Shown piece after piece: positions 29,282 through 39,337 of a stretch of 64,000 nucleotides of DNA. Origin of the DNA: Bradyrhizobium agreste (GTDB taxonomy: Bacteria; Pseudomonadota; Alphaproteobacteria; Rhizobiales; Xanthobacteraceae). The notes beneath the pieces are model-generated. The model was not told the origin of the DNA, made no database searches, and worked only from the letters and a program-made list of their open reading frames with translations. The stretch covers positions 62,001 to 126,000 of the forward strand of contig NZ_JACCHP010000025.1 in assembly GCF_016031625.1 (NCBI RefSeq). Reading direction: 5' to 3'. The position numbers and the translations under genes are program-made. Numbering within the stretch: the stretch's first letter is position 1; each line of letters opens with the position of its first letter.

Positions 29282-30958
29282 ATGTTTGGAATGACAGGCC
29301 GCGCGTTGATCGGCGCGGCAGCAGGCGTGAGTGCGTTCGTGCTGACGGTCTTGCTCGGTATATCGGGTGCTCGCGCGGAAATGCCTTTGACGGCCAAGTG
29401 CAACGCCGTCGGAAGTTTCAGCGTTGATGACCGCATTGCGGGCTGCACCGCCATTATCCAGTCGACAAATGGCATCCAGCACGGAGCGATCATGGCACGC
29501 TTCCGCCGCGCCATGTTCTACCGCCAGAAGGAAGAGATCGACCTGGCCATCACGGACTACGGCCAGATTATCGAGCGCGATCCGGGCAATCTGAACGCCC
29601 GTATCGCGCGGGCTTCGGCATTCCTCCAAAAGCGAGAGCCTGAGGCTGCGCTGTCAGATTACGCCAAGGTGATCGAGCTCGATCCGAAGAATACCTATGC
29701 ATACATAGGACGTGCTCACGTCTATTCGGCGCGACGCGACTTCGTCCAAGCTATCGCCGACTATGATCAGGTCCTCCTGATCCATCCTGACAATGTGATA
29801 GCCTATGTCGAACGAGGCCTCACTCATGTCCGCAAGGGGGATCCGGCTCGAGCCATGGTCGATTGTGATCGGGCGGCCGAGATCAGTCCCCACACCGGCG
29901 GCGGCCAATTGTGTCGCGCACGGGTTTACTTTGCTAAGGGCAACCGAGAGCTTGCATTGGCCGAACTCGATCGAACGATGCAGATCAGGCCAAGGCAAGA
30001 GAACTTCTACTTCTTCCGAGCCGAATCTTTTGCTCAGCTCGGTGAACTCGACCGCGCCATCGCCGACTATGATCGAATCATCGAATTGAATCCCCAAAGC
30101 CGATCTGCCTATGGCTGCCGGGGTTTCACCTACGCTCGAAAAGGCGATTATGATCACGCCATTGCCGACTACAACCAGGTGATGCAGCTGGCACATCAGG
30201 GTCAACGAGATGCCGGCGATCGGCAGACTCCCGGTCAGAACGCCGAGCCGATTTCCGCGTCGGTCATCGGTGAATCAATTGTACTCGGTTCCGGGGATGG
30301 CCCTGTGCTCCGCGCCAGGGGAGTGGCTTACCAGTGGAAGGGGGATCTTGATCTTGCCCTGGCGGACTATGACGAGGCGATCCGCCTCAACCCCAAGGAC
30401 AAGGATGCATTCGGGCTCCGCGCCAACGCGTACAAGGCCAAGGGAGATTTCGACCGTTCGCTTGCGGATTACGATCAACTCGTGCAACTCGATCCCAAGG
30501 ATGCGCGCGCCTATTTCCACCGTGCAAGGCTCTTTTGGCAGATCGGTTCATTCGCCAAATCGTTGATAGACCTCGACCAGGCGATCCAGCTCGATCCAAA
30601 GAATGCTTACCCGGTCTTATGGCGCGAAATTGTTGCAAGGCGCAGTGACCAACCGAGCCAGCTGAGCGAGGCTGCAAAAGAGCTCGATGCGGCGAAATGG
30701 CCCGCGCCGGTCGTCAATCTCTTCCTCGGCACGATGACGCCGGAACAAGTGCGCAGCGCTGCGGACGATGCGGACCCGGTGAAGAGGAAGGGGCAGGTCT
30801 GCGAGGCGAATTTCTATATTGGCGAGCGCGCCTTGCAGCGTGGCGCCAAGACAGAGGCGTTGAAGCTGTTCGAGCAGGCTGCAGCCGATTGCCCAAAGAG
30901 CTTTATCGAGAAGCCGGCCGCTGACTTCGAGCTTGGCGCGCTGCGAGCGAGCCGCTGA
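29282..30958 (+). CDS. periplasmic TPR-repeat protein
   Basis: A 558-residue protein with a signal peptide (MFGMTGRALIGAAAGVSAFV, cleavage near ARA-EMPL). About ten tetratricopeptide repeats follow, each 34 residues with the pattern A-Y-R-G...G-D-A-I-A-DY-I-LDP. Repeats are clear at EEIDLAITDYGQIIERDPGN, EAALSDYAKVIELDPKN, DRAIADYDRIIELNPQ and LDLALADYDEAIRLNPKD. A Cys-containing N-terminal motif IAGCTAIIQS and a non-repeat C-terminal domain flank them. Such proteins act as scaffolds in the envelope; the partner is unknown. GGGGA precedes the ATG. Confidence 0.82.
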   Translation: MFGMTGRALIGAAAGVSAFVLTVLLGISGARAEMPLTAKCNAVGSFSVDDRIAGCTAIIQSTNGIQHGAIMARFRRAMFYRQKEEIDLAITDYGQIIERDPGNLNARIARASAFLQKREPEAALSDYAKVIELDPKNTYAYIGRAHVYSARRDFVQAIADYDQVLLIHPDNVIAYVERGLTHVRKGDPARAMVDCDRAAEISPHTGGGQLCRARVYFAKGNRELALAELDRTMQIRPRQENFYFFRAESFAQLGELDRAIADYDRIIELNPQSRSAYGCRGFTYARKGDYDHAIADYNQVMQLAHQGQRDAGDRQTPGQNAEPISASVIGESIVLGSGDGPVLRARGVAYQWKGDLDLALADYDEAIRLNPKDKDAFGLRANAYKAKGDFDRSLADYDQLVQLDPKDARAYFHRARLFWQIGSFAKSLIDLDQAIQLDPKNAYPVLWREIVARRSDQPSQLSEAAKELDAAKWPAPVVNLFLGTMTPEQVRSAADDADPVKRKGQVCEANFYIGERALQRGAKTEALKLFEQAAADCPKSFIEKPAADFELGALRASR

Positions 30959-30970
30959 TCGAACGGGCGG

Positions 30971-31098
30971 GATCTCGTAGGACGGGCAAGGCGGCCTCTC
31001 CGCCGAAGCTCGAAGAGCGAAGGCGGCAGCGTGCCCACGATGTCGATCACTGGATAGGAAGGCACGGCGCTTTGCGCCTTTGCCCAATCTACGAGATC
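30971..31098. repeat. REP-like palindrome
   Basis: GATCTCGTAG with GGGCAA on the left pairs with TTGCCC and CTACGAGATC on the right. It fills the gap between the convergent TPR and TetR genes and may serve as a bidirectional terminator. Confidence 0.75.
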
Positions 31099-31107
31099 GC
31101 GGCGAGA

Positions 31108-31755
31108 TCACACCGCTTCCAACTGCTCTGCCGCGCGCTTCTTCTTCGCCTTGGCCTGGCCGAGCAGGGCGCCTGCGGTGAGGGCCGCGGTATCGGCCAC
31201 GCCCGGGTCGCGCGAGATCATCGCGGCGACGATGGCGCCGTCGATGATGAGGCCGAGCTGGTGCGCCAGCACTGCGGGCTCGGCTGAGCCGAGCTCGCCG
31301 GCGAGCTTCTCGATGTGGCCGAGCACGATCTTCTTGTGCTTCAGCGCGATGTTGCGAAATTGTTTCGCATCCTTGTCGTGCTCGCCGACGGCGTTGATGA
31401 AGGGGCAACCGTAGAAGCGCTCTTCGGCGAACCAGCTCTTCAGCGCGGGGAAGATGCGCGTTAGTTTCGCTTGTGCGTCGCCGCCGCCTTGCTCCATGGC
31501 GCCGATGAACCATTCGCGCCATTGCTTGCCTTCGCTCTCCAGCACGGCGTTGACGAGGTTGGTCTTGGAGCCGAACAATTTGTAGAGCGTGGTCTTGGCG
31601 GTGCCGGCCTCCTCGATGATCGCGTCGATGCCGGTGGCGTTGATGCCGTTCTTGCAGAACAGATGCGTCGCCGCGCTCAAGAGGCGACCGCGTGCGGATT
31701 CGTCGTCGCCGGCAGCGGCGTGGGGCGAATTCTTCTTCGATGACGTCTTTGCCAT
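31108..31755 (-). CDS. TetR family transcriptional regulator
   Basis: A 215-residue repressor. The HTH lies at about residues 22-68: GRLLSAATHLFCKNGINATG, IDAIIEEAGTAKTTLYKLFG. The ligand-binding part has a conserved FYGCPFINAVGEH motif seen in a TetR subgroup (YcdC/PsrA-like C-terminal, TetR_C_33 type). It is divergent from the OsmC operon with 246 bases between the starts, so that operon or itself is the likely target. I could not pick out a clear operator palindrome. Confidence 0.88.
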   Translation of the reverse strand: MAKTSSKKNSPHAAAGDDESARGRLLSAATHLFCKNGINATGIDAIIEEAGTAKTTLYKLFGSKTNLVNAVLESEGKQWREWFIGAMEQGGGDAQAKLTRIFPALKSWFAEERFYGCPFINAVGEHDKDAKQFRNIALKHKKIVLGHIEKLAGELGSAEPAVLAHQLGLIIDGAIVAAMISRDPGVADTAALTAGALLGQAKAKKKRAAEQLEAV

Positions 31756-31929
31756 AGCTGCAACTTAATCGCAGCTCCATCGCATCAGCAAGCCGCATCT
31801 GTCCGGCGCTGAAAAGATTCGCATCCGCTCACGCATCTGCTCCGCCTTTGAGCAAGGAGCGGCTGATCAATCCGCAGGCAGGAAGGCTTAAGCGGCTCCA
31901 AAGCTTCGCGTTTTGTTTTTCGCGGGCTC

Positions 31930-31945
31930 TGGCACGCTCCATGCA
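31930..31945 (+). promoter_or_regulatory. sigma-54 (RpoN) promoter upstream of the osmC operon
   Basis: TGGCACG-CTCC-ATGCA fits the -24/-12 consensus TGGCACG-N4-TTGCW; only the first T of the -12 box differs, and the invariant GG and GC are correctly spaced. It lies about 57 bases before the OsmC-family ATG, giving a leader of about 45 bases. A sigma-54 activator gene lies 3 kb downstream. Confidence 0.65.
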
Positions 31946-32001
31946 AGGAAACAGACCGTTCGGTATCCTGCCGATTTCCACTTCTGCCAGGGAGAAGACT
32001 G

Positions 32002-32544
32002 ATGACTGCCGTCGTTCAGAAGACAGTGCTGACGGGGTGCCTCGCGCCCATCGACAAGAACGGGCTCGAGCAACTGATTGCCAACGGCAAGGCAAATCCG
32101 AAGGTCATCAAGACCTTGAAGTGCAAGACGGTCGCGGAGGGCAAGTTCCGCCACGCCAACTACATCCGCAACCTGCCGCCCTACATCGTCGACGAGCCGC
32201 CGGTTCTCTTGGGCGACGACACCGCGCCCAACCCGTCCGAAGCCTCGCTCGCCGCGCTCGGCTCCTGCCTCGCCGTCGGCCTGCATGCCAACGCCGTGCA
32301 TCGCGGCTGGATCGTCAACAAGCTCGAGCTCGAGCTCGAAGGCGATCTCAACATCACCGCGGTCTGGGGCACCGGCGACACCTCCGACAAGCCGGTCGGC
32401 TTCACCGATGTCCGCGTCAAGGTCGACATGGAATGCGAGGGCATCTCGCCGGACGAGATCAACGCGCTGGTCGCCCATGTGAAGAAGTGGTCGCCGGTGG
32501 CCAACACCTTCACCCGGCCGGTCAATCTCGAGGTCGGCATCTAG
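32002..32544 (+). CDS. OsmC family protein
   Basis: A 180-residue OsmC-fold protein, a family that includes thiol-dependent peroxidases. NPSEASLAALGSCLAVGLHA at about residues 77-96 carries the resolving/peroxidatic Cys of the second helix, and LNITAVWGTGDTSDKPVGFT is the usual following strand. The second conserved Cys is at MECEGISPDE near 153. GGGAGAAGACTG precedes the ATG. It is the first gene of a three-gene operon (OsmC, acyl-CoA dehydrogenase-like, rhodanese). Confidence 0.88.
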   Translation: MTAVVQKTVLTGCLAPIDKNGLEQLIANGKANPKVIKTLKCKTVAEGKFRHANYIRNLPPYIVDEPPVLLGDDTAPNPSEASLAALGSCLAVGLHANAVHRGWIVNKLELELEGDLNITAVWGTGDTSDKPVGFTDVRVKVDMECEGISPDEINALVAHVKKWSPVANTFTRPVNLEVGI

Positions 32545-32579
32545 CAGACGGCAATCAGGACAGGGTGCGGGAGACGATC

Positions 32580-33713
32580 ATGGGTTCACTGGCTTTATCG
32601 CAGGCCGACGTTCTGGATCAGCCCGCACCGTCCATTGCGGGCGAGGTGGCGCGGATCGCGCGCCAAGAGCTCGCGCCGTTGGCCGCCGGCATCGACGACG
32701 GTTCGGTCTATCCGGCCGAGGTGCTGCGCAAGTTCGGCGCGGTCGGGGCGTGGGGCAGCCACGTGCCGCACGAAGGCCCCGCCGATCTGCGCTGCGCGAT
32801 CCAGGCGATGGCGGCGATCGGCGAGGTCTGCGGGGCGACGGCCTTCATGGCCTGGTGCCAGAACACGCTGGTCTGGTACGCGGCGAATTCCACCAATGTG
32901 AAGCTCGCAAAGCGCTTCGGCGATGCGTTCTCGACCGGCCGCGTGCTCGGCGGCACCGGGCTCTCCAATCCCATGAAGAGCTTCTTCGGCATCGAGAAGC
33001 TCAAGCTGAAGGGGCGCAAGGTCGAGGGCGGCTATATCGTGCGCGGCGCGCTGCCCTGGGTGTCCAATCTCGGTCCCGACCATTTCTTCGGTACGATTTT
33101 CGAGCGCGAGGACGAGCCGGGCATCGCAAGTGGCGAGCCCGCCACTGTGATGTTCCTGGCCGATTGCTCCGACCCCGCGATCACGCTGACGCCCTGCAAG
33201 CCGTTCCTCGCGATGGACGGCACCGGCACTTATGGCGTGCAGTTCCGCGATGTGTTCGTGCCGGACGAGCTGATCCTGGCCGATCCCGCCGGGCCCTTCG
33301 TCAAGAAGATCCGTGCCGGCTTCATCCTGCTTCAGGCCGGCCTGGCGCTCGGGGTGATCAAGGATTGCATCAACATCATGGACGAGGTCGACAATCCCCT
33401 CGGCCATATCAACCGCTATTTGCCGCAGCAGCCGGTGCACTTTCGCGATCTCGCCGCCGAGCTCGAGGCCGAGACCATGGCGCTGGCGCGCGATCCCTAC
33501 AACGAGGAGGAGACCTACTGGCGCAAGGTGATCGCGCTGCGGCTTCGCGCCGGCGAGGCCAGCGTCGCGGCGGCGCATGCGGCGATGCTGCATTGTGGCG
33601 CCCGCGGCTATCTTAGGAGTCACCGCGCGCAGCGACGCCTGCGCGAGGCCTATTTCGTCGCGATCGTCACGCCGGCCACCAAGCAGCTGCGCAAGATGCT
33701 CGCCGATTTCTGA
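32580..33713 (+). CDS. acyl-CoA dehydrogenase-like flavoprotein
   Basis: A 377-residue protein of the acyl-CoA dehydrogenase superfamily. Visible parts are the N-terminal helical domain (AGEVARIARQELAPLAAGID), the middle beta-domain (GGTGLSNPMKSFFGIEKLKL, GALPWVSNLGPDHFFG, GVQFRDVFVPDELILAD) and the C-terminal four-helix domain ending GYLRSHRAQRRLREAYFVA. It may be a dehydrogenase or a DszC/SfnC-like flavin monooxygenase; the sequence does not decide. GGAGACGATC precedes the ATG, 35 bases after the OsmC stop. Its neighbours suggest a sulfur- or nitrogen-linked substrate rather than fatty acid oxidation. Confidence 0.82.
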   Translation: MGSLALSQADVLDQPAPSIAGEVARIARQELAPLAAGIDDGSVYPAEVLRKFGAVGAWGSHVPHEGPADLRCAIQAMAAIGEVCGATAFMAWCQNTLVWYAANSTNVKLAKRFGDAFSTGRVLGGTGLSNPMKSFFGIEKLKLKGRKVEGGYIVRGALPWVSNLGPDHFFGTIFEREDEPGIASGEPATVMFLADCSDPAITLTPCKPFLAMDGTGTYGVQFRDVFVPDELILADPAGPFVKKIRAGFILLQAGLALGVIKDCINIMDEVDNPLGHINRYLPQQPVHFRDLAAELEAETMALARDPYNEEETYWRKVIALRLRAGEASVAAAHAAMLHCGARGYLRSHRAQRRLREAYFVAIVTPATKQLRKMLADF

Positions 33714-33776
33714 GTTCCAAGTTCTTGAGTTCACGAGTCCACCCGAAGACCCACCAACCTCAACGGAGAGGCTGCC

Positions 33777-34655
33777 ATGACTGACGTTCTGATCACTGCC
33801 GTCGAACTCGCCGACCTCTTGAAGCTAGAGCCGTGTGTCGTGATCGACACCCGCAATCCCGATGCTTACGCGGCCGGGCACCTGCCGGGCGCCGTGAACG
33901 TGCACGAGATCTTTACGTTCCTGGCAACCTCGACGCCGGAAGGCATGGCCGAGCTCAAGACCAAATTCGCCGATGCGTTTGGCGCTGCCGGCGTTTCGGG
34001 CAAGGAGACCGCGGTGGTCTACGAGCAATCGATGAATTCCGGCTTCGGCCAGTCCTGCCGCGGCTATTACCTGCTCACCATGCTCGGCTATCCCAAGGTG
34101 AAGGTGCTGCATGGCGGCTTCGACGCCTGGTCGGCCGCGGGCTTGCCGGTGACCCAGGACGTGCCGACCCCGGCTGCAGCTTCGTTCCCGATCGTGCCGG
34201 AAGCGGGCGAAATCCTGATCGATGCCAAGACCATGCTCGCCGCCGTCGGCAAGCCCGGCATCGCGATCCTCGACGTCCGCGACGTCGACGAGTGGATCGG
34301 CGACAGCTCGTCCCCGTACGGCAAGGATTTCTGCCCGCGCAAGGGCCGCATTCCGGGCGCCGTGTGGTTGGAATGGTATCGGATGATGAAGCCGACCGCC
34401 GAAGGCCCGCGCTTCAAGTCCAAGGACGAGATTCTGGCCGAATGCGCCACCGTCGGCATCTCGCAGACGACGCCGGTCTATCTCTACTGCTTCAAGGGCG
34501 CGCGCGCTTCGAACACGTTCCTGGCTCTGAAGAACGCCGGCGTAAAGGACGTGCGGATGTACTTCGGCTCCTGGAACGAATGGTCGCGCGATCCGTCGCT
34601 GCCGATCGAGCAGGGCCTGCCGGTTGCGACGGGCGTCACAACAAAGGCGGCGTGA
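33777..34655 (+). CDS. two-domain rhodanese-like sulfurtransferase
   Basis: A 292-residue protein with two rhodanese domains. The first (about 8-130) has IDTRNPDAYAAGHLPGAVNV but its active loop is VYEQSMNSGFG with no Cys, as in the inactive domain of tandem rhodaneses. The second (about 150-285) has LDVRDVDEW and the loop YLYCFKGARASNT, with the catalytic Cys. Such enzymes transfer sulfane sulfur from thiosulfate to cyanide or other thiols. It is the last gene of the OsmC operon, 63 bases after the dehydrogenase stop, and sits near a cyanate-degrading operon. Confidence 0.88.
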   Translation: MTDVLITAVELADLLKLEPCVVIDTRNPDAYAAGHLPGAVNVHEIFTFLATSTPEGMAELKTKFADAFGAAGVSGKETAVVYEQSMNSGFGQSCRGYYLLTMLGYPKVKVLHGGFDAWSAAGLPVTQDVPTPAAASFPIVPEAGEILIDAKTMLAAVGKPGIAILDVRDVDEWIGDSSSPYGKDFCPRKGRIPGAVWLEWYRMMKPTAEGPRFKSKDEILAECATVGISQTTPVYLYCFKGARASNTFLALKNAGVKDVRMYFGSWNEWSRDPSLPIEQGLPVATGVTTKAA

Positions 34656-34682
34656 GCGCGCGCCGTGGCCGCAGAACTCGGT

Positions 34683-34840
34683 CCACCTCTCCCGCAGGGA
34701 GAGGTCGGATCGCATCGAAGATGCGATCCGGGTGAGGGGTTACGGACTCACCGAGTGCTGCGGCCCCTCATCCGGATTGCGCTGGACGATGCTTCGCATC
34801 GCCAGATGCAATCCGACCTCTCCCCGCCGGGGAGAGGTGG
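34683..34840. repeat. large REP-like palindrome
   Basis: CCACCTCTCCC...GGGAGAGGTCGGAT at the left mirrors ATCCGACCTCTCCCC...GGGGAGAGGTGG at the right; an inner arm has GGGTGAGGGG against CCCCTCATCC. It lies between the convergent rhodanese and sigma-54 activator genes. Confidence 0.8.
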
Positions 34841-34869
34841 AGCACCCGGAATCCCGACCGCATCCGATC

Positions 34870-36804
<1,935 letters not shown>

Positions 36805-36811
36805 TGCGAAA

Positions 36812-36848
36812 TCTCGTAATTGAACTACGAGATCTCGTTTATCACGAG
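36812..36848. promoter_or_regulatory. cluster of dyads, probable activator-binding (UAS) region
   Basis: Three overlapping palindromes are built from one CTCGT/ACGAG unit: TCTCGTA-N7-TACGAGA (36812-36832), the perfect ACGAGATCTCGT (36827-36838) and CTCGT-N5-ACGAG (36834-36848). The cluster centre is about 85 bases upstream of the -24 box of the cyanate operon promoter, which is the normal position for an enhancer. It also overlaps the leader of the activator gene, so autoregulation is likely. Confidence 0.62.
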
Positions 36849-36914
36849 TTTTCGTAGCGGCCAAGCGCCGGTGAAAGTGCTGCGTCATCAAGGCAATGTG
36901 CGCTCAACAGTCGG

Positions 36915-36930
36915 TGGCATGCTCCTTGCG
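36915..36930 (+). promoter_or_regulatory. sigma-54 (RpoN) promoter of the cyanate operon
   Basis: TGGCATG-CTCC-TTGCG matches the -24/-12 consensus with correct spacing of GG and GC. The predicted start of transcription is near 36941, about 24 bases before the ATG of the binding-protein gene. The divergent gene upstream encodes the activator. Confidence 0.75.
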
Positions 36931-36964
36931 TAATTGCTCCTCGCAATGACGCGCAGGAGGGCCG

Positions 36965-38344
36965 ATGTCCACGTTCGACAATCCGTTTGATCCCGACCGC
37001 AAGCTTCGAGCCGGCTGTGTTTGCGGCCAGCATCGTTCCGCAGCGGAGCACGAGCAGGCGACGGCGCTGCATTGCGAGCCGGTCGCAAGCGAAGAGACGC
37101 GTTACGAGGGCGTGGTCGCCTCCGCCGTGATGCGGGCGATGTTTCCGCAGGACGTGGCGCGGCGTGCCTTCCTGAAGTCGGTCGGCGCATCGACCGCGCT
37201 TGCCGCGCTGTCGCAATTCTTCCCGCTGAAGACGGCGACCGAGGTGTTCGCGCAAGCCGGCACGCCCGAGAAGAAGGACCTCAAGGTCGGCTTCATCCCG
37301 ATCACCTGCGCGACGCCCATCATCATGGCAGCGCCGATGGGCTTCTACGCCAAGCACGGCCTCAACGTCGAAGTGGTGAAGACCGCTGGTTGGGCCGTGA
37401 TCCGCGACAAGACCATCAACAAGGAATACGACGCCGCGCACATGCTGGCGCCGATGCCGATCGCGATCTCGCTCGGCCTTGGCGCCAACGCCATTCCCTT
37501 CGCGGTGCCCGCGATCGAGAACATCAACGGGCAAGGCATAGTGCTGGCGACCAAGCACAAGGACAAGCGCGACCCGAAGGACTGGAAGGGTCTGAAATTC
37601 GCCATTCCCTTCGACTATTCCATGCACAATTATCTCTTGCGCTATTACCTCGCGGAAGCCGGTCTCGATCCCGACACCGACGTGCAGCTGCGCTCGGTGC
37701 CGCCGCCGGAGATGGTCGCGAATCTGCGCGCCGACAACATCGACGGCTTCCTCGCGCCCGACAACATCTGCCAGCGCGCGATCTATGACGGCGTCGGCTT
37801 CATGCACCTGCTCTCCAAGGAGATCTGGGACGGCCATCCCTGCTGCAGCTTTGCTGCGAGCCGCGAGTTCATCACATCGGCGCCGAACAGTTTTGCGGCG
37901 CTGACGCGGGCGATCGTCGATGCCACCGCCTATGCCTCCAAGGCCGAGAACCGCAAGCAGATCGCCGAAGCCATCGCGCCGGCGAACTACATCAACGCGC
38001 CTGTTACCGTGCTGGAGCAGGTCCTCACCGGCACCTATGCCAACGGCCTCGGCGGGGTGAAGACCGATCCCAAGCGCGTCGATTTCGATCCGTTCCCCTG
38101 GCAGTCTTTCGCGGTGTGGATGCTGACGCAGATGAAGCGCTGGGGTCAGATCAAGGGCGACGTCGATTACAAGGCGGTGGCCGAGCAGGTGTATCTGGCG
38201 ACAGATACCAAGAAGCTGATGACCGAGATGGGACTCACCCCGCCGGCGAGTGCGTACAAGTCGTTCGCGGTGATGGGCAAGAATTTCGATCCGGCCAAGC
38301 CGGAGGATTATCTGGCGAGCTTCAAGATCAGGAAGGCGTCGTGA
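36965..38344 (+). CDS. ABC transporter substrate-binding protein, CynA/NrtA/CmpA type, with Tat signal
   Basis: A 459-residue periplasmic binding protein of the nitrate/cyanate/bicarbonate group. The Tat motif RRAFLK lies at residues 66-71, followed by a hydrophobic stretch and cleavage near AQAGTP. A 60-residue N-terminal extension before the Tat motif contains CVCGQH, EHEQ and LHC, a possible metal site. The mature part has VGFIPITCATPIIMAAPMGF, KHGLNVEVVKTAGWAVIRDK and EYDAAHMLAPMPIAISLGLG as in NrtA/CmpA. AGGAGG precedes the ATG. Because cynS ends the operon, cyanate is the best-supported substrate; nitrate remains possible. Confidence 0.88.
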   Translation: MSTFDNPFDPDRKLRAGCVCGQHRSAAEHEQATALHCEPVASEETRYEGVVASAVMRAMFPQDVARRAFLKSVGASTALAALSQFFPLKTATEVFAQAGTPEKKDLKVGFIPITCATPIIMAAPMGFYAKHGLNVEVVKTAGWAVIRDKTINKEYDAAHMLAPMPIAISLGLGANAIPFAVPAIENINGQGIVLATKHKDKRDPKDWKGLKFAIPFDYSMHNYLLRYYLAEAGLDPDTDVQLRSVPPPEMVANLRADNIDGFLAPDNICQRAIYDGVGFMHLLSKEIWDGHPCCSFAASREFITSAPNSFAALTRAIVDATAYASKAENRKQIAEAIAPANYINAPVTVLEQVLTGTYANGLGGVKTDPKRVDFDPFPWQSFAVWMLTQMKRWGQIKGDVDYKAVAEQVYLATDTKKLMTEMGLTPPASAYKSFAVMGKNFDPAKPEDYLASFKIRKAS

Positions 38345-38362
38345 TGGGCGCTGCCGCCGCTT

Positions 38363-38481
38363 TCGTGTCCCGGACGCGATGCAGCACGCAGTGCTGCTTC
38401 GCTGAGCCGGGACCCAGTCAGGCCCCATGGGTCCCGGTTCTGCGGCGCATCACTTCGTGCTGCGCCGCGCCCGGGACACGA
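38363..38481. repeat. REP-like palindrome inside the cyanate operon
   Basis: TCGTGTCCCGG at the left and CCGGGACACGA at the right, with inner GGGACCC...GGGTCCC and AGCACGCAGTGCT hairpins. It lies between the binding-protein and permease genes of one operon, where it could lower or balance downstream expression. Confidence 0.8.
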
Positions 38482-38492
38482 GAGGGGGCAAT

Positions 38493-39332
38493 ATGACATC
38501 CTCCCTCCGCCTTCGCGCCGGCCTCGTCTCCATCGTGCTGCTCGCTGCGTTTCTCGGTATCTGGCATCTCGCCACGCGCTCCACCGCGCCGGTGACGACG
38601 ATGAGCCCGGAATACGCCAAGCTGATGGGCCTCACGGCGACGCAGGGCAAATCGGCGATGCCTGGGCCGCTCGATGTCGGCGCAAAACTCTGGGAGCATC
38701 TGAAGCGGCCGTTCTACGACAACGGGCCGAACGACAAGGGGCTCGGCATCCAGCTCGGCTATTCCATCGCGCGTGTCGGCACCGGCTATCTGCTCGCCGT
38801 GCTGGTCGCGATCCCGCTCGGCTTCCTGATCGGGATGTCGCCGCTGCTGAGCAAGGCACTCGATCCGTTCATCCAGGTCTTGAAGCCGATCTCGCCGCTG
38901 GCCTGGATGCCGCTCGCGCTCTACACCATCAAGGATTCCTCGGTCTCGGCCATCTTCGTCATCTTCATCTGCTCGATCTGGCCGATGCTGCTCAACACGG
39001 TGTTCGGCGTCGCGACCGTGCGCAAGGAATGGATCAACGTGGCGCGGACGCTGGAAGTCGGCACTATCAGGCGCGCCTTCACCGTGATCCTGCCGGCGGC
39101 AGCGCCGACGATTTTGACCGGCATGCGCATCTCGATCGGCATCGCCTGGCTCGTCATCGTCGCAGCGGAGATGCTCGTCGGCGGCACCGGCATCGGCTAT
39201 TTCGTCTGGAACGAGTGGAATAATCTGTCGATCACCAACGTCATCATCGCGATCCTCCTGATCGGCATCGTCGGCATGCTGCTCGACCAGATCCTCGCGC
39301 GCTTCACGCGCATGGTCACGTTTCCGGAGTAG
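38493..39332 (+). CDS. ABC transporter permease (CynB/NrtB/SsuC family)
   Basis: A 279-residue inner-membrane permease with about six helices. The BPD_transp_1 region and the EAA loop (EWINVARTLEVGTIRRAFTV near residue 175) are clear, followed by ILPAAAPTILTGMRISIGIA. LGFLIGMSPLLSKALDPFIQ and PISPLAWMPLALYTI are typical of the nitrate/sulfonate/taurine permease group. GAGAGGGGG precedes the ATG. It works with the ATPase five bases downstream and the binding protein upstream to import cyanate (inferred) or nitrate. Confidence 0.9.
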   Translation: MTSSLRLRAGLVSIVLLAAFLGIWHLATRSTAPVTTMSPEYAKLMGLTATQGKSAMPGPLDVGAKLWEHLKRPFYDNGPNDKGLGIQLGYSIARVGTGYLLAVLVAIPLGFLIGMSPLLSKALDPFIQVLKPISPLAWMPLALYTIKDSSVSAIFVIFICSIWPMLLNTVFGVATVRKEWINVARTLEVGTIRRAFTVILPAAAPTILTGMRISIGIAWLVIVAAEMLVGGTGIGYFVWNEWNNLSITNVIIAILLIGIVGMLLDQILARFTRMVTFPE

Positions 39333-39337
39333 AGGCG

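Noticed and set aside
31740..31929. CTCGT/ACGAG activator dyads upstream of the OsmC operon promoter
   Set aside because: I searched this region for the palindrome unit seen at 36812-36848 and did not find it, so shared control by the same activator is not supported by binding sites.
36937..36950. Short match to the REP element (GCTCCTCGCAATGAC) before the cyanate operon
   Set aside because: Only one end of the repeat is present; it is too short to call a repeat copy, though it may be a remnant.
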